From an uncultured Eggerthella sp. (lineage in GTDB: Bacteria; Actinomycetota; Coriobacteriia; Coriobacteriales; Eggerthellaceae), in assembly GCA_900547965.1 (NCBI GenBank), contig URJE01000041.1, forward strand, positions 1 to 13,930: a stretch of 13,930 nucleotides of DNA. Reading direction: 5' to 3'. The position numbers and the translations under genes were made by a program. Below the pieces are notes generated by a model that had not been told where the DNA came from, searched no databases, and worked only from the letters and a program-made list of their open reading frames with translations. Every line of letters begins with the position of its first letter. Position 1 is the stretch's first letter. This document shows positions 1 through 6,684 of this stretch, in pieces.

Positions 1-29
1 CTACCTATGATGAATTATTTGATTTTTAG

Positions 30-57
30 ATAAAAAATAAGGCGACCAATGGTCGCC
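30..57 (-). terminator. second intrinsic terminator downstream of rplL
   Basis: A perfect 7-bp stem (GGCGACC with GGTCGCC, loop of three bases) occupies 41-57. On the minus strand it is followed by a T-rich run (TTATTTTTTA). No gene fits between it and the stronger terminator at 101-138, so it most likely acts as a backup terminator of the rplJ-rplL unit. Confidence 0.65.
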
Positions 58-100
58 CCTACGATGTCGAAAAAATCCCGTATTTAACAAAACATATTAA

Positions 101-138
101 ACAAAAAAACAAGCACAACCAAACGGTTGTGCTTGTTT
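101..138 (-). terminator. primary intrinsic terminator of the rplJ-rplL operon
   Basis: A perfect 14-bp stem (arms 107-120 and 125-138) with a four-base loop is followed on the minus strand by a run of T (complement of 101-110). It begins 27 bases after the rplL stop. This is a textbook Rho-independent terminator. Its strength suggests that rplJL transcription does not run on into rpoBC at high level, although rpoB often follows rplL in bacteria. Confidence 0.9.
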
Positions 139-164
139 CATTAAAGGTAAATTGTAAGGTTAAA

Positions 165-539
165 TTACTTGAGTTCAACCTTTGCGCCAGCCTCTTCGAG
201 CTTAGCCTTGATTTCCTCAGCCTTGTCCTTAGCAACGCCTTCCTGTACAGGAGCGGGAGCAGACTCTACTACTTCCTTAGCTTCCTTCAGGCCGAGACCG
301 GTGATCTCACGTACAGCCTTGATAACAGCGATCTTGTTGTCGCCGAAGCCCTCGAGTACAACGTCGAACTCGGACTTCTCAGCAGCAGCTTCGCCGCCAG
401 CAGCAGGAGCAGCAGCAACAGCAACGGGAGCAGCAGCGGATACGCCGAAGGTCTCCTCGATGTCCTTTACCAGTTCAGAAGCCTCGAGCAGGGACATTTC
501 CTTCAGAGCTTCGATGATCTCTTCGCGAGAAACAGCCAT
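165..539 (-). CDS. rplL: 50S ribosomal protein L7/L12
   Basis: This is the 124-residue stalk protein of the large ribosomal subunit. It is present as several dimers bound to L10, and it recruits translational GTPases such as EF-Tu and EF-G. The family architecture is complete: an N-terminal helical dimerisation domain (about 1-33), an Ala/Pro/Gly-rich hinge (about 34-55), and a C-terminal globular domain (about 56-124) with the conserved KIAVIKAVREITGLGLKEAK segment that contacts the GTPases. Length is normal for the family. The start is supported by AAGGAAA a few bases upstream of the ATG. It is the second gene of the rplJ-rplL unit, 96 bases after rplJ, and is followed by two tandem terminators. 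Identification is very secure. Confidence 0.98.
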   Translation of the reverse strand: MAVSREEIIEALKEMSLLEASELVKDIEETFGVSAAAPVAVAAAPAAGGEAAAEKSEFDVVLEGFGDNKIAVIKAVREITGLGLKEAKEVVESAPAPVQEGVAKDKAEEIKAKLEEAGAKVELK

Positions 540-557
540 GTTAGTTTCCTTTCGTTG

Positions 558-625
558 GGCTGCAAACCCTTATGATTGCAGCCGAAATTTCAAAATACTT
601 GTTATGCAGCGAATTTCACGCTGCA
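558..625 (-). other. two hairpins between rplJ and rplL
   Basis: The 96-base gap holds two small perfect hairpins. One has 8-bp arms (558-565 and 576-583, ten-base loop) and the other has 7-bp arms (605-611 and 619-625, seven-base loop). Neither is followed on the minus strand by a T run, so they are not intrinsic terminators. They may be mRNA processing or stabilising elements that help L7/L12 be made in excess over L10. That role is an inference. Confidence 0.45.
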
Positions 626-635
626 AGGAATCCGC

Positions 636-1157
636 TTACGCAGCTTCCTTCTGATCGGCAACGGCCTTGGTGACCTGAGCCAGACCACGGGGTACACCGT
701 TGATAGCGGTAGCAAGACCCTGAGCAACACCGTTGATAGCAGCAGCAATGTGTGCGTAGAGCTCTTCGCGAGAAGGCAGAGAAGCAATAGCTTCAACCTC
801 AGCAGCGCTTACAGCAGCGCCCTCCATCAAACCACCCTTGATTTCCAGGGTGTCGTTGGTCTTGGAGAACTCCTTAACCGCCTTAGCGGCAGCAGCAACA
901 TCATCACCGGCGAATACGAATGCGCTAGGACCATGCAGAATGTCGTCGAGCGTAGGCAGCTCAGCGTCAGCGAGCGCAATGTGCATGAGGGTGTTCTTGT
1001 AAACCTTCATGGAAGCACCTGCTTCGCGAACAGCCTGGCGAAGAGCCTGAGTCTCCTTTACGGTAAGACCACAAGCATCAACAACCCATACTGCACCTGC
1101 ACCCTCGAGATCTTCCTTGATCTGTGCGAGCTTGGTTTCGTTCTTTACACTTGGCAT
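636..1157 (-). CDS. rplJ: 50S ribosomal protein L10
   Basis: L10 (173 residues) anchors the L7/L12 dimers to the base of the ribosomal stalk and, in characterised bacteria, represses its own operon by binding the mRNA leader. The N-terminal rRNA-binding domain is recognisable, with KNTL near residue 54 and HGPSAFVF near 76-83. The C-terminal helix that carries L7/L12 dimers is about 135-170 and contains a near-tandem repeat (AINGVAQGLAT then AINGVPRGLAQ). The start is set by a strong GGAGG six bases upstream of the ATG. It is the first gene of the rplJ-rplL operon and lies behind a roughly 210-base structured leader. Family length and domain order are normal. Confidence 0.97.
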   Translation of the reverse strand: MPSVKNETKLAQIKEDLEGAGAVWVVDACGLTVKETQALRQAVREAGASMKVYKNTLMHIALADAELPTLDDILHGPSAFVFAGDDVAAAAKAVKEFSKTNDTLEIKGGLMEGAAVSAAEVEAIASLPSREELYAHIAAAINGVAQGLATAINGVPRGLAQVTKAVADQKEAA

Positions 1158-1211
1158 ATGTACACCTCCTTTATCTCAAACTCGGGTTCCGCCCCGAATG
1201 GGTGGAGTCGT

Positions 1212-1257
1212 GCTTGAGAAAAGAAACGACCCCTTCCGTCCTAAGACGCAGGGGCCG
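1212..1257 (-). terminator. candidate attenuator terminator in the rplJ leader
   Basis: On the minus strand, CGGCCCCT (1257-1250) pairs with AGGGGTCG (1234-1227), eight pairs with one G-U. Inside are a small internal loop and CGTC/GACG capped by TTAG. The tract TTTCTTTTCTC follows immediately. It lies inside the 5' leader, about 55-70 bases before the rplJ ATG, so premature termination here would control the operon. Confidence 0.6.
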
Positions 1258-1345
1258 TAAAGCGCGATACTTATCGACCACCTCGGCGGGCCGCATAAAG
1301 CGATTAAACCTTTCGGTACCTGCTGTCTTGAGCAGCGGAACTATG
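1212..1345 (-). promoter_or_regulatory. L10 ribosomal protein leader (autoregulatory mRNA element)
   Basis: Read on the minus strand, the sequence contains AGACAGCAGGT, then a GGTTTAATCGC stretch, then GCCGAGGT. This matches my memory of the conserved landmarks of the L10 leader, the mRNA site bound by L10 with L7/L12 to repress rplJ-rplL. The recognisable binding core spans about 1279-1336 and the attenuator hairpin lies just downstream. A further hairpin (TCGGG with CCCGA inside a CTCAA/TTGAG stem) sits just before the ribosome binding site. The boundaries are approximate. Confidence 0.8.
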
Positions 1346-1376
1346 TAAACAAATCACTGTTTTTAACAGCCCTTGT

Positions 1377-1404
1377 ATTTTACTAAGAAGCAGATCGTCG
1401 TCAA
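1377..1404 (-). promoter_or_regulatory. probable rplJ-rplL promoter
   Basis: On the minus strand there is TTGACG at 1404-1399 and TAAAAT at 1382-1377, separated by 16 bases. These are five-of-six matches to the sigma70-type -35 and -10 hexamers. Initiation near 1370 would give a leader of about 210 bases that contains the whole L10 regulatory element. It is a by-eye call. Confidence 0.6.
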
Positions 1405-1559
1405 GCATTTTTTCGTACAATTCCTTAAACCTTCCTTTTGGCACCTAAAAACCTCCCTTCGCCACCGCTCACTGACCATGATCCAGCGTCTACGGTCACG
1501 TCCTTGATATTCGAGGGGTAAAGCTTGAACATTAATTTGTTTATCGAGAAAGGACCCCC
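1405..1559. other. intergenic region between divergent rplJ and lutA promoters
   Basis: This stretch carries no convincing gene. It holds the upstream side of the rplJ promoter and must hold the lutA promoter. I see only a weak -35-like TTGATA at 1504 with no good -10. A split inverted repeat (TGACC at 1473-1477 and GGTCA at 1494-1498) could be an operator for the lut operon, but the evidence is weak. The lutA ribosome binding site (AAAGGA) lies just before 1560. Confidence 0.4.
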
Positions 1560-2306
1560 ATGAAAGTCGCGTTCTTCCCAGGGTGCATGGTTGACATGCT
1601 CTATCCAGAAGTGGGAATCGCTGCCGTTAATGTGCTTGAAAAACTCGGATGCGAAGTTGAGCTTCCCGATGATCAGGTATGCTGCGGCCAGCCCTTTTCA
1701 AATTCGGGCTACATTGAAGAAGCCAAGCCCATGATGAAAAAGGTTATCGATGCCTACAGCGGTTACGACACCATCGTTTCGCTCACTGGCTCCTGCGCTT
1801 GGGCGATCAAGGCCGAGTATCCTCATTTTTTTGCCGATGATGCCGAGTACAGCAAGAAAATCGCTGATCTAGCTCCGCGCATTTACGAATTTACCCAGTT
1901 CATTGTTGATGTTCTGGGTGTCACCAACGTTGGCGCTCACCTTGATGGCACGGTCACTTACCACAAGAGCTGCCATCTCACCCGCATGCTCGGCGTTGAA
2001 GAGCAGCCCCTCACCCTCCTGAAGAACGTAGAGGGGCTCAGCTACATCGAAATGCCCGAAGCTGATCGCTGCTGCGGGTTTGGCGGTACATTCAGCGTTA
2101 AAGAGCCCGAAGTTTCTGGGCATATGGTTCAGGAAAAAGTTGCGTTCGCGCTTGCCACCGGCGCCGACTACCTCTGCGGTGCAGACCAGGCATGCCTCAT
2201 GAATATCAAAGGCGCTCTCGATCGCCTCATTGAGCAAGGCGTTGTTTCCAGCAACATGAAGGTAATGCATATCGCACAAATCCTTGACTCTCGATTGGAG
2301 GCATAA
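1560..2306 (+). CDS. lutA: L-lactate oxidation complex subunit LutA (cysteine-rich CCG-domain protein)
   Basis: LutA (248 residues) is one of three subunits of the LutABC iron-sulfur complex that oxidises L-lactate to pyruvate in the cytoplasm; the E. coli counterpart is YkgE. The protein has two copies of the cysteine-rich CCG motif. The first uses Cys9, Cys41-Cys42-Gly and Cys79. The second uses Cys138, Cys171-Cys172-Gly and Cys212. Such motifs bind an iron-sulfur cofactor in this family and in related heterodisulfide reductase subunits. The start is supported by AAAGGA a few bases upstream. The gene is first in a compact operon, three bases before lutB, and the ribosome binding site of lutB lies inside its 3' end. 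Length is normal. A glycolate oxidase or heterodisulfide reductase subunit is the alternative, but the three-gene context fits Lut. Confidence 0.93.
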   Translation: MKVAFFPGCMVDMLYPEVGIAAVNVLEKLGCEVELPDDQVCCGQPFSNSGYIEEAKPMMKKVIDAYSGYDTIVSLTGSCAWAIKAEYPHFFADDAEYSKKIADLAPRIYEFTQFIVDVLGVTNVGAHLDGTVTYHKSCHLTRMLGVEEQPLTLLKNVEGLSYIEMPEADRCCGFGGTFSVKEPEVSGHMVQEKVAFALATGADYLCGADQACLMNIKGALDRLIEQGVVSSNMKVMHIAQILDSRLEA

Positions 2307-2309
2307 GCA

Positions 2310-3812
2310 ATGTCGATCATCTACGACGATGCACCCCTCGAGGACCGTATTCACCGTGCACTTTCCGACACGTTCAAGCATCGCGCCATTGAAACCGCTC
2401 AGGACGTAATTACGGGTAAGCGCGACGCCCTTGTTGCGGAAGTAGACAACTGGGAAGATTTCCGCACGCATGCCGCAGCGATTCGCGACCACGTGCTTGA
2501 AAACCTTGACTACTACGTTCGCCAATTTGCAACGAACGCGCAGAAGAACGGTGCGCAGGTGTATTTTGCCCCTACCGACAACGACGCGCTTGATTGCATC
2601 CTTGATATCTTCGAAGCCGAAGGCGCTAAAACCTGCGTGAAGTCAAAGAGCATGATGACCGAAGAAATCGGTCTCAACACGTTCCTGGAAGCACACGGAA
2701 TCAAGCCGGTCGAAACCGACTGCGCCGAACACATCATTCAAACCGCTGGCAATGCGCCTTCGCATATCGTTGTGCCGGCACTGCACTTCGACCGTACTTC
2801 CATCCGCAACCTCTACCATGAGCAAAAGGGCTATGAGGGAACCAATGATCCCGAGGAAATTACTCGCTTCCTTCGCAAAACGCTACGCCCCGAATTCATG
2901 AACGCCCCTATTGGCGTAACCGGCTGCAACTTCGGTGTTGCGGAAACGGGCTCTTGCACTCTTGTTTCCAACGAGGGCAACGCACGTATGGCTTCGAGCA
3001 TCCCTGAAACTCAAATTGTTGTCATGGGCACCGAACGCATCGTGCCCGACCTGCGCTCCCTTGATGTAATGATGAAGCTTCTTGTGCGCAGCGCAGTTGG
3101 CGCCAAGATCTCCGGTTCGTTCTCCATCAATACAGGATGCCGTCGAGAAGGAGAAGCCGACGGCCCAAAGAATGTGCATATCGTAATCGTGAACAACGGA
3201 CGTACCGACATTTTGGCTCATGAATTCCGCCCCATGCTCCGCTGCATCCGCTGCGGTGCTTGCATGAATTCCTGCCCCGTGTACCGTCACATCACCGGTC
3301 ATGGATATGGCTCGATTTACCCAGGTCCCATGGGTGTTGTTTTAACTCCCTTGCTTGTTGGATACGAGAAAACAGCAAAACTGCCTTACGCATGCTCCCT
3401 GTGCGGACAATGCGCAGAAGTATGCCCTGTAAAGGTGCCGCTTCCGAACCTCATTTCCCAACATCGACGCAACGTGGTAAACCAAGGCTACGTATCTCCT
3501 GTCGAAAAGGCTATTTTCACCGCCGCAGCTGCAACTTTCTCTAATCGTGTTACCTATGGAGCGCTTACAGCAGCGGCGGCGCCCGCAATGAAGATCATGA
3601 CTGGCAAAACAAACCAGCTTGATCGCGGCAGCACCTGGATTCCTGTTCTCAACGGCTGGCTGGCATCGCGCAATCTCGACACGATGAGCAGCAAAAAGTT
3701 CCGTTCTTGGTTCGCGGAGCATAAAAAACAAGTTGAGGAGCAAAAGCGCGTCGAAACCGCTCAAGCCCTCACCGATGCCTGCCGCAACAACGCTAACCGA
3801 GAGGAGAACTAA
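2310..3812 (+). CDS. lutB: L-lactate oxidation iron-sulfur protein LutB
   Basis: LutB (500 residues, YkgF type) is thought to pass electrons within the LutABC lactate oxidation complex. The N-terminal two thirds (about 60-300) form a LUD domain, with GVTGCNFGVAETGSCTLVSN at about 202-221. The ferredoxin-like region has two 4Fe-4S motifs: Cys312, Cys315, Cys318 and Cys322 followed by PVY, and Cys362, Cys365, Cys368 and Cys372 followed by P. The C-terminal part matches the usual LutB tail in position and is rich in Ala and charged residues. All cluster ligands are present. Translation begins at an ATG preceded by GGAGG located in the end of lutA, and the stop overlaps the lutC start by one base (TAATG), so the three genes are probably translationally coupled. 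Confidence 0.95.
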   Translation: MSIIYDDAPLEDRIHRALSDTFKHRAIETAQDVITGKRDALVAEVDNWEDFRTHAAAIRDHVLENLDYYVRQFATNAQKNGAQVYFAPTDNDALDCILDIFEAEGAKTCVKSKSMMTEEIGLNTFLEAHGIKPVETDCAEHIIQTAGNAPSHIVVPALHFDRTSIRNLYHEQKGYEGTNDPEEITRFLRKTLRPEFMNAPIGVTGCNFGVAETGSCTLVSNEGNARMASSIPETQIVVMGTERIVPDLRSLDVMMKLLVRSAVGAKISGSFSINTGCRREGEADGPKNVHIVIVNNGRTDILAHEFRPMLRCIRCGACMNSCPVYRHITGHGYGSIYPGPMGVVLTPLLVGYEKTAKLPYACSLCGQCAEVCPVKVPLPNLISQHRRNVVNQGYVSPVEKAIFTAAAATFSNRVTYGALTAAAAPAMKIMTGKTNQLDRGSTWIPVLNGWLASRNLDTMSSKKFRSWFAEHKKQVEEQKRVETAQALTDACRNNANREEN

Positions 3813-4513
3813 TGAGCACAGTAAGTCTCGATGAATTCCTGAAGCCCATCTCCCAAGCGCTTGGCCGCACCGAACCTCTTGCAACCGTCGAGCCCTGCGA
3901 AGCAACCAGGGCACCGCTGCCTGGAGACTACCGCGATTACTCTACCGAAGAGCTTGCTCGATGGTTTACCGATGAAGCAACCAAAATGGGTACCATTGTT
4001 CGCGAAGCAAAGCTGGAAGAAGTGTCTCAGGTTGTACTCGATTTAGTGAACGAAATCGGCCAGGGCGGACATATTGTTTATTCCGACGTTCCCGAGATCG
4101 ACGGCTTCGGCATTCCGGAGGTATTGAACAACGCCTCCTTCGAAGCCGTTCGATGGAACCCTACCAGCAGGGAAAAGAGCATGGGACGCGCCGAGAGCGC
4201 CGATGTTGGCATCACCTTCGCCTCAGCAGGCATCGCAGAAACTGCCACGATCATGCAGCGCTGCACGGAGAAGTCCGGACGCGCCGTGTGCCTTCTGCCC
4301 ATCGGCCACATTGCTCTGCTGCGCAAGAGCACCATCTTTCCTTACATGACCCAGCTCATGGATGATTGGGAGAATCGAATCGCCGAAGGCGAGGAAATGC
4401 CTTCTAACGTCACCTTTATCAGCGGCCCTTCGAACACCGCCGATATTGAGTTGGTTCGCGTTGTAGGTGTTCATGGCCCTGTTTATGCGAGCGTAGTCCT
4501 TATCGACGACTAA
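3812..4513 (+). CDS. lutC: lactate utilisation protein LutC (LUD domain)
   Basis: LutC (233 residues, YkgG type) is the third protein of the LutABC lactate oxidation system. A LUD domain occupies about residues 55-230 and shows the family landmarks ADVGITFASAGIAETATIM at about 130-148, SGPSNTADIEL at about 204-214, and GVHGP at 219-223. It has no cysteine cluster of its own, as expected. The ATG overlaps the lutB stop by one base and is preceded by GAGGAG. A strong terminator follows 55 bases downstream, closing the operon. No lactate permease or GntR-type regulator gene is adjacent within the window, so uptake and control must be encoded elsewhere. Confidence 0.93.
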   Translation: MSTVSLDEFLKPISQALGRTEPLATVEPCEATRAPLPGDYRDYSTEELARWFTDEATKMGTIVREAKLEEVSQVVLDLVNEIGQGGHIVYSDVPEIDGFGIPEVLNNASFEAVRWNPTSREKSMGRAESADVGITFASAGIAETATIMQRCTEKSGRAVCLLPIGHIALLRKSTIFPYMTQLMDDWENRIAEGEEMPSNVTFISGPSNTADIELVRVVGVHGPVYASVVLIDD

Positions 4514-4568
4514 AACCCTCAGAAAGCAGTTTCACGGATACCTCCTAAGCGAGTTGGACATCTAATGC

Positions 4569-4603
4569 AGGACCTGGAATGAACCTCATTCCAGGTCCTT
4601 TTT
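4569..4603 (+). terminator. intrinsic terminator of the lutABC operon
   Basis: A perfect 14-bp stem (4569-4582 with 4586-4599) and a three-base loop are followed by five T on the plus strand. It faces the terminator of the convergent membrane-protein gene about 55 bases away. Confidence 0.93.
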
Positions 4604-4657
4604 GCATCTGCGTTCACGCAATATGAGAGAACTGTTTTTTTCGCGGTATCCACTCAC

Positions 4658-4690
4658 AAAAAAAGGGACCCTGATCAAACAGGGTCCCTT
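4658..4690 (-). terminator. intrinsic terminator of the 619-residue membrane protein gene
   Basis: An 11-bp perfect stem (4663-4673 with 4680-4690, six-base loop) is followed on the minus strand by seven T, the complement of 4658-4664. It lies 28 bases past the stop codon. Confidence 0.92.
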
Positions 4691-4718
4691 AATCCGTTTA
4701 GCGGAATGCGCCTTTTCC

Positions 4719-6578
4719 TTAGGCAGAAGCGCTAAAGCCACCGGCATCATTACCAGCACTCGTAGCCTGAGATACCGCAGAAACAGTAGCAACATCGCCA
4801 TTGTCGCCACTTACCGTCAAGGTTACGCTATCGCCTTCCTTGAAGCGTACAATATCGACCACGTTGGCGACAGGACAATCATAGAGCGTGCCGTCTCCAT
4901 TGAGCATGACGTAGTAATGGGAATTACCGTCAAGAACCACAGGAGAAATCAGCGAAATAGTGCCGGTCGCTGTTCCGTCCGCCTTAGTTGCTTTGCCGGA
5001 ACCATCGTCGGTCGAAACGCCATTAGCACGAAGCAGCTTCTTGTACGACTTTTCAGTTTCTTCAAGCGTGTCACCTACTGCTACATTCTGGTAGCGTTGA
5101 ATGTCGATCATCGCGTACTTCTTAACCAGACCCGCGTTGTCCTTCAAGGCCATGAAGTAGGTAGGCTGATTGTCTACATTGATCAACAGCGGGAAAGTAG
5201 ATTCATACTTAAGATTCTGAACTTGGCCCTCTGCTGAACTCATTGCAGATTCTTCGGTTGCACCAGCAACTGGGTAGAACTTGGATTCAGCGGTACGCTG
5301 ATTGATAAGAACAAAGCCGATAATTGAATTATCCGCAGTTGCCGAAGTTACGCCTGAGTATACCCAAACGTCGTCATCCTTGGCGATGTAGTTGTAGCCA
5401 AGCTGACCATCGGAACCAGGAGTGGTCTGTTTAACACCGCTCTGACCCAACCAGGAGTTAATCCAGCCACCGGAAAGCGCGCCGCTCCAGTTGTACTGCT
5501 GAATCAGCAAGTCGGCGGGATATGCTCGGTCAACCCACTGGGGTACTTCGTCGATCGCAAGATCCTGACATTCGCCCGTGCTTGCATCGCAGAGAACAAC
5601 ACGAGAAACGGTTTCGCCACCGAATAGACCAACTGTGTAGTCGATTACCGGATAGATCCAATACGGCTTGCCGCTGTCATCGATCTCGAACGATTTTTCG
5701 CCAAAGATATAGAACGGATGGCTCAATTGCACATGACGGTCAACATTATTGAAGAAAGGATCGGAATCAGAATAATAGATCGGATCTTCAAGGCGAACAA
5801 TCTGGGTATCCTGAGTGCTCATATTGACGATAACGTAAGCAGGAATGCCCGTATCGTGGTTAGACCACCATTTGAACACGTCAGCATAGTTGAGCGGGCT
5901 AACACGAACTGGTGCATCCTGATAATTGATCTGGGAGTACAGGTCGGAAATCTCGAACTGGCTAACATAGTCGGCCATAGTACCCATAGTGCGGTTGCCC
6001 AACAGAACAGCGGAATCACGATCGATAAACGGAATGGTTGAATAATCCGCCTGCTCGATATCCGTGGCGAAGTCTCCATCCTCAGTGTTGAGAATGGTAG
6101 AGTACTTTTCCGCATTACCAGGGAACAGGGTCAAAGAGGCAACAGCACCCAAAACGCCAACGAGCGCGATAATTACGGGAACGACCATCAAGCCCTTAAA
6201 GCGCTTTGCCTTCTTTTCGTTCTTCTCACGTTTGCCCATCCCGCGCTCGTAAATCTGATGGAAGATAAAGAACACTAAAAAGGCTGGGAACAGCACAAAG
6301 ATAGCGAGGAACATCCAGAGATCAACGCTGTGGATGTTGATTGGCGGATGGAACCACCAGTAGCAAAATGCTGCGATGATAAGAATTACGACAGCTAAAA
6401 CAACAAGTGCTTTTTTGCTCATTTGAGCAAAACGGGTTCGCAGCATCTCGAATTCGCTGCCCCCACGATGCCCACCGGCACTGGGTCCTTGCGAACCACC
6501 TGCACCGCCAGCACCACCGCCAAATTGATTCAGCAAGTCGGCCCAACTCATGGGTCCTTGTTGATTGGGATCCGGCAT
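4719..6578 (-). CDS. uncharacterised membrane-anchored protein with large extracellular region
   Basis: I do not recognise a named function for this 619-residue protein. The start chosen is the ATG at 6578 (MPDPNQQG), which has a strong GGGAGGAG just upstream; an in-frame ATG 10 codons earlier lacks such a site. Residues 10-40 are Gly/Ser rich (GGGAGGAGGSQG). Three hydrophobic helices follow at about 57-76, 87-107 and 129-151. The basic loop KREKNEKKAKRFK between helices two and three is probably cytoplasmic. By the positive-inside rule, the remaining 465 residues lie outside. This region is acidic, rich in Tyr and Trp, and beta-prone. It contains segments such as VVLCDASTGE (about 327-336) that recall PepSY-like domains, and a C-terminal beta-rich part (about 538-590). 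The gene has its own terminator and is separated from acnA by another, so it is probably monocistronic. A role in the cell envelope is possible. Confidence 0.85.
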   Translation of the reverse strand: MPDPNQQGPMSWADLLNQFGGGAGGAGGSQGPSAGGHRGGSEFEMLRTRFAQMSKKALVVLAVVILIIAAFCYWWFHPPINIHSVDLWMFLAIFVLFPAFLVFFIFHQIYERGMGKREKNEKKAKRFKGLMVVPVIIALVGVLGAVASLTLFPGNAEKYSTILNTEDGDFATDIEQADYSTIPFIDRDSAVLLGNRTMGTMADYVSQFEISDLYSQINYQDAPVRVSPLNYADVFKWWSNHDTGIPAYVIVNMSTQDTQIVRLEDPIYYSDSDPFFNNVDRHVQLSHPFYIFGEKSFEIDDSGKPYWIYPVIDYTVGLFGGETVSRVVLCDASTGECQDLAIDEVPQWVDRAYPADLLIQQYNWSGALSGGWINSWLGQSGVKQTTPGSDGQLGYNYIAKDDDVWVYSGVTSATADNSIIGFVLINQRTAESKFYPVAGATEESAMSSAEGQVQNLKYESTFPLLINVDNQPTYFMALKDNAGLVKKYAMIDIQRYQNVAVGDTLEETEKSYKKLLRANGVSTDDGSGKATKADGTATGTISLISPVVLDGNSHYYVMLNGDGTLYDCPVANVVDIVRFKEGDSVTLTVSGDNGDVATVSAVSQATSAGNDAGGFSASA

Positions 6579-6642
6579 AGGTCTCCTCCCTCGGTTTGTA
6601 TATAACAAACAATTGTATAGGAATCGGCTTTATATACGAAAC

Positions 6643-6684
6643 AAAAAAGCGGGACCCGAGGTTAAACTTACCCGGATCCCGCTT
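6643..6684 (-). terminator. intrinsic terminator downstream of acnA
   Basis: A 14-pair stem with two G-U pairs (arms 6647-6660 and 6671-6684, ten-base loop) is followed on the minus strand by six T, the complement of 6643-6648. It starts 21 bases after the stop (6706) of the frame that holds the conserved aconitase C-terminus. The stop of the frame actually open in this sequence (6668) falls inside the hairpin loop. Confidence 0.9.

Noticed and set aside
1869..2525. Minus-strand open frame of about 218 codons across lutA and lutB
   Set aside because: It is a shadow of two well-supported genes and starts and ends in unrelated coding sequence.
4514..4568. Possible small gene or tRNA fragment between lutC and its terminator
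   Set aside because: Fifty-five bases without a start codon and ribosome site, and no cloverleaf arms can be drawn.
4602..5237. Long plus-strand open frame of about 211 codons
   Set aside because: It lies antisense to the membrane-protein gene, overlaps terminators, has no ribosome binding site and encodes no recognisable domain.
6579..6608. Longer N-terminus (10 extra residues) for the 619-residue membrane protein
   Set aside because: The upstream ATG lacks a ribosome binding site, while the internal ATG at 6578 has GGGAGGAG at a good distance.
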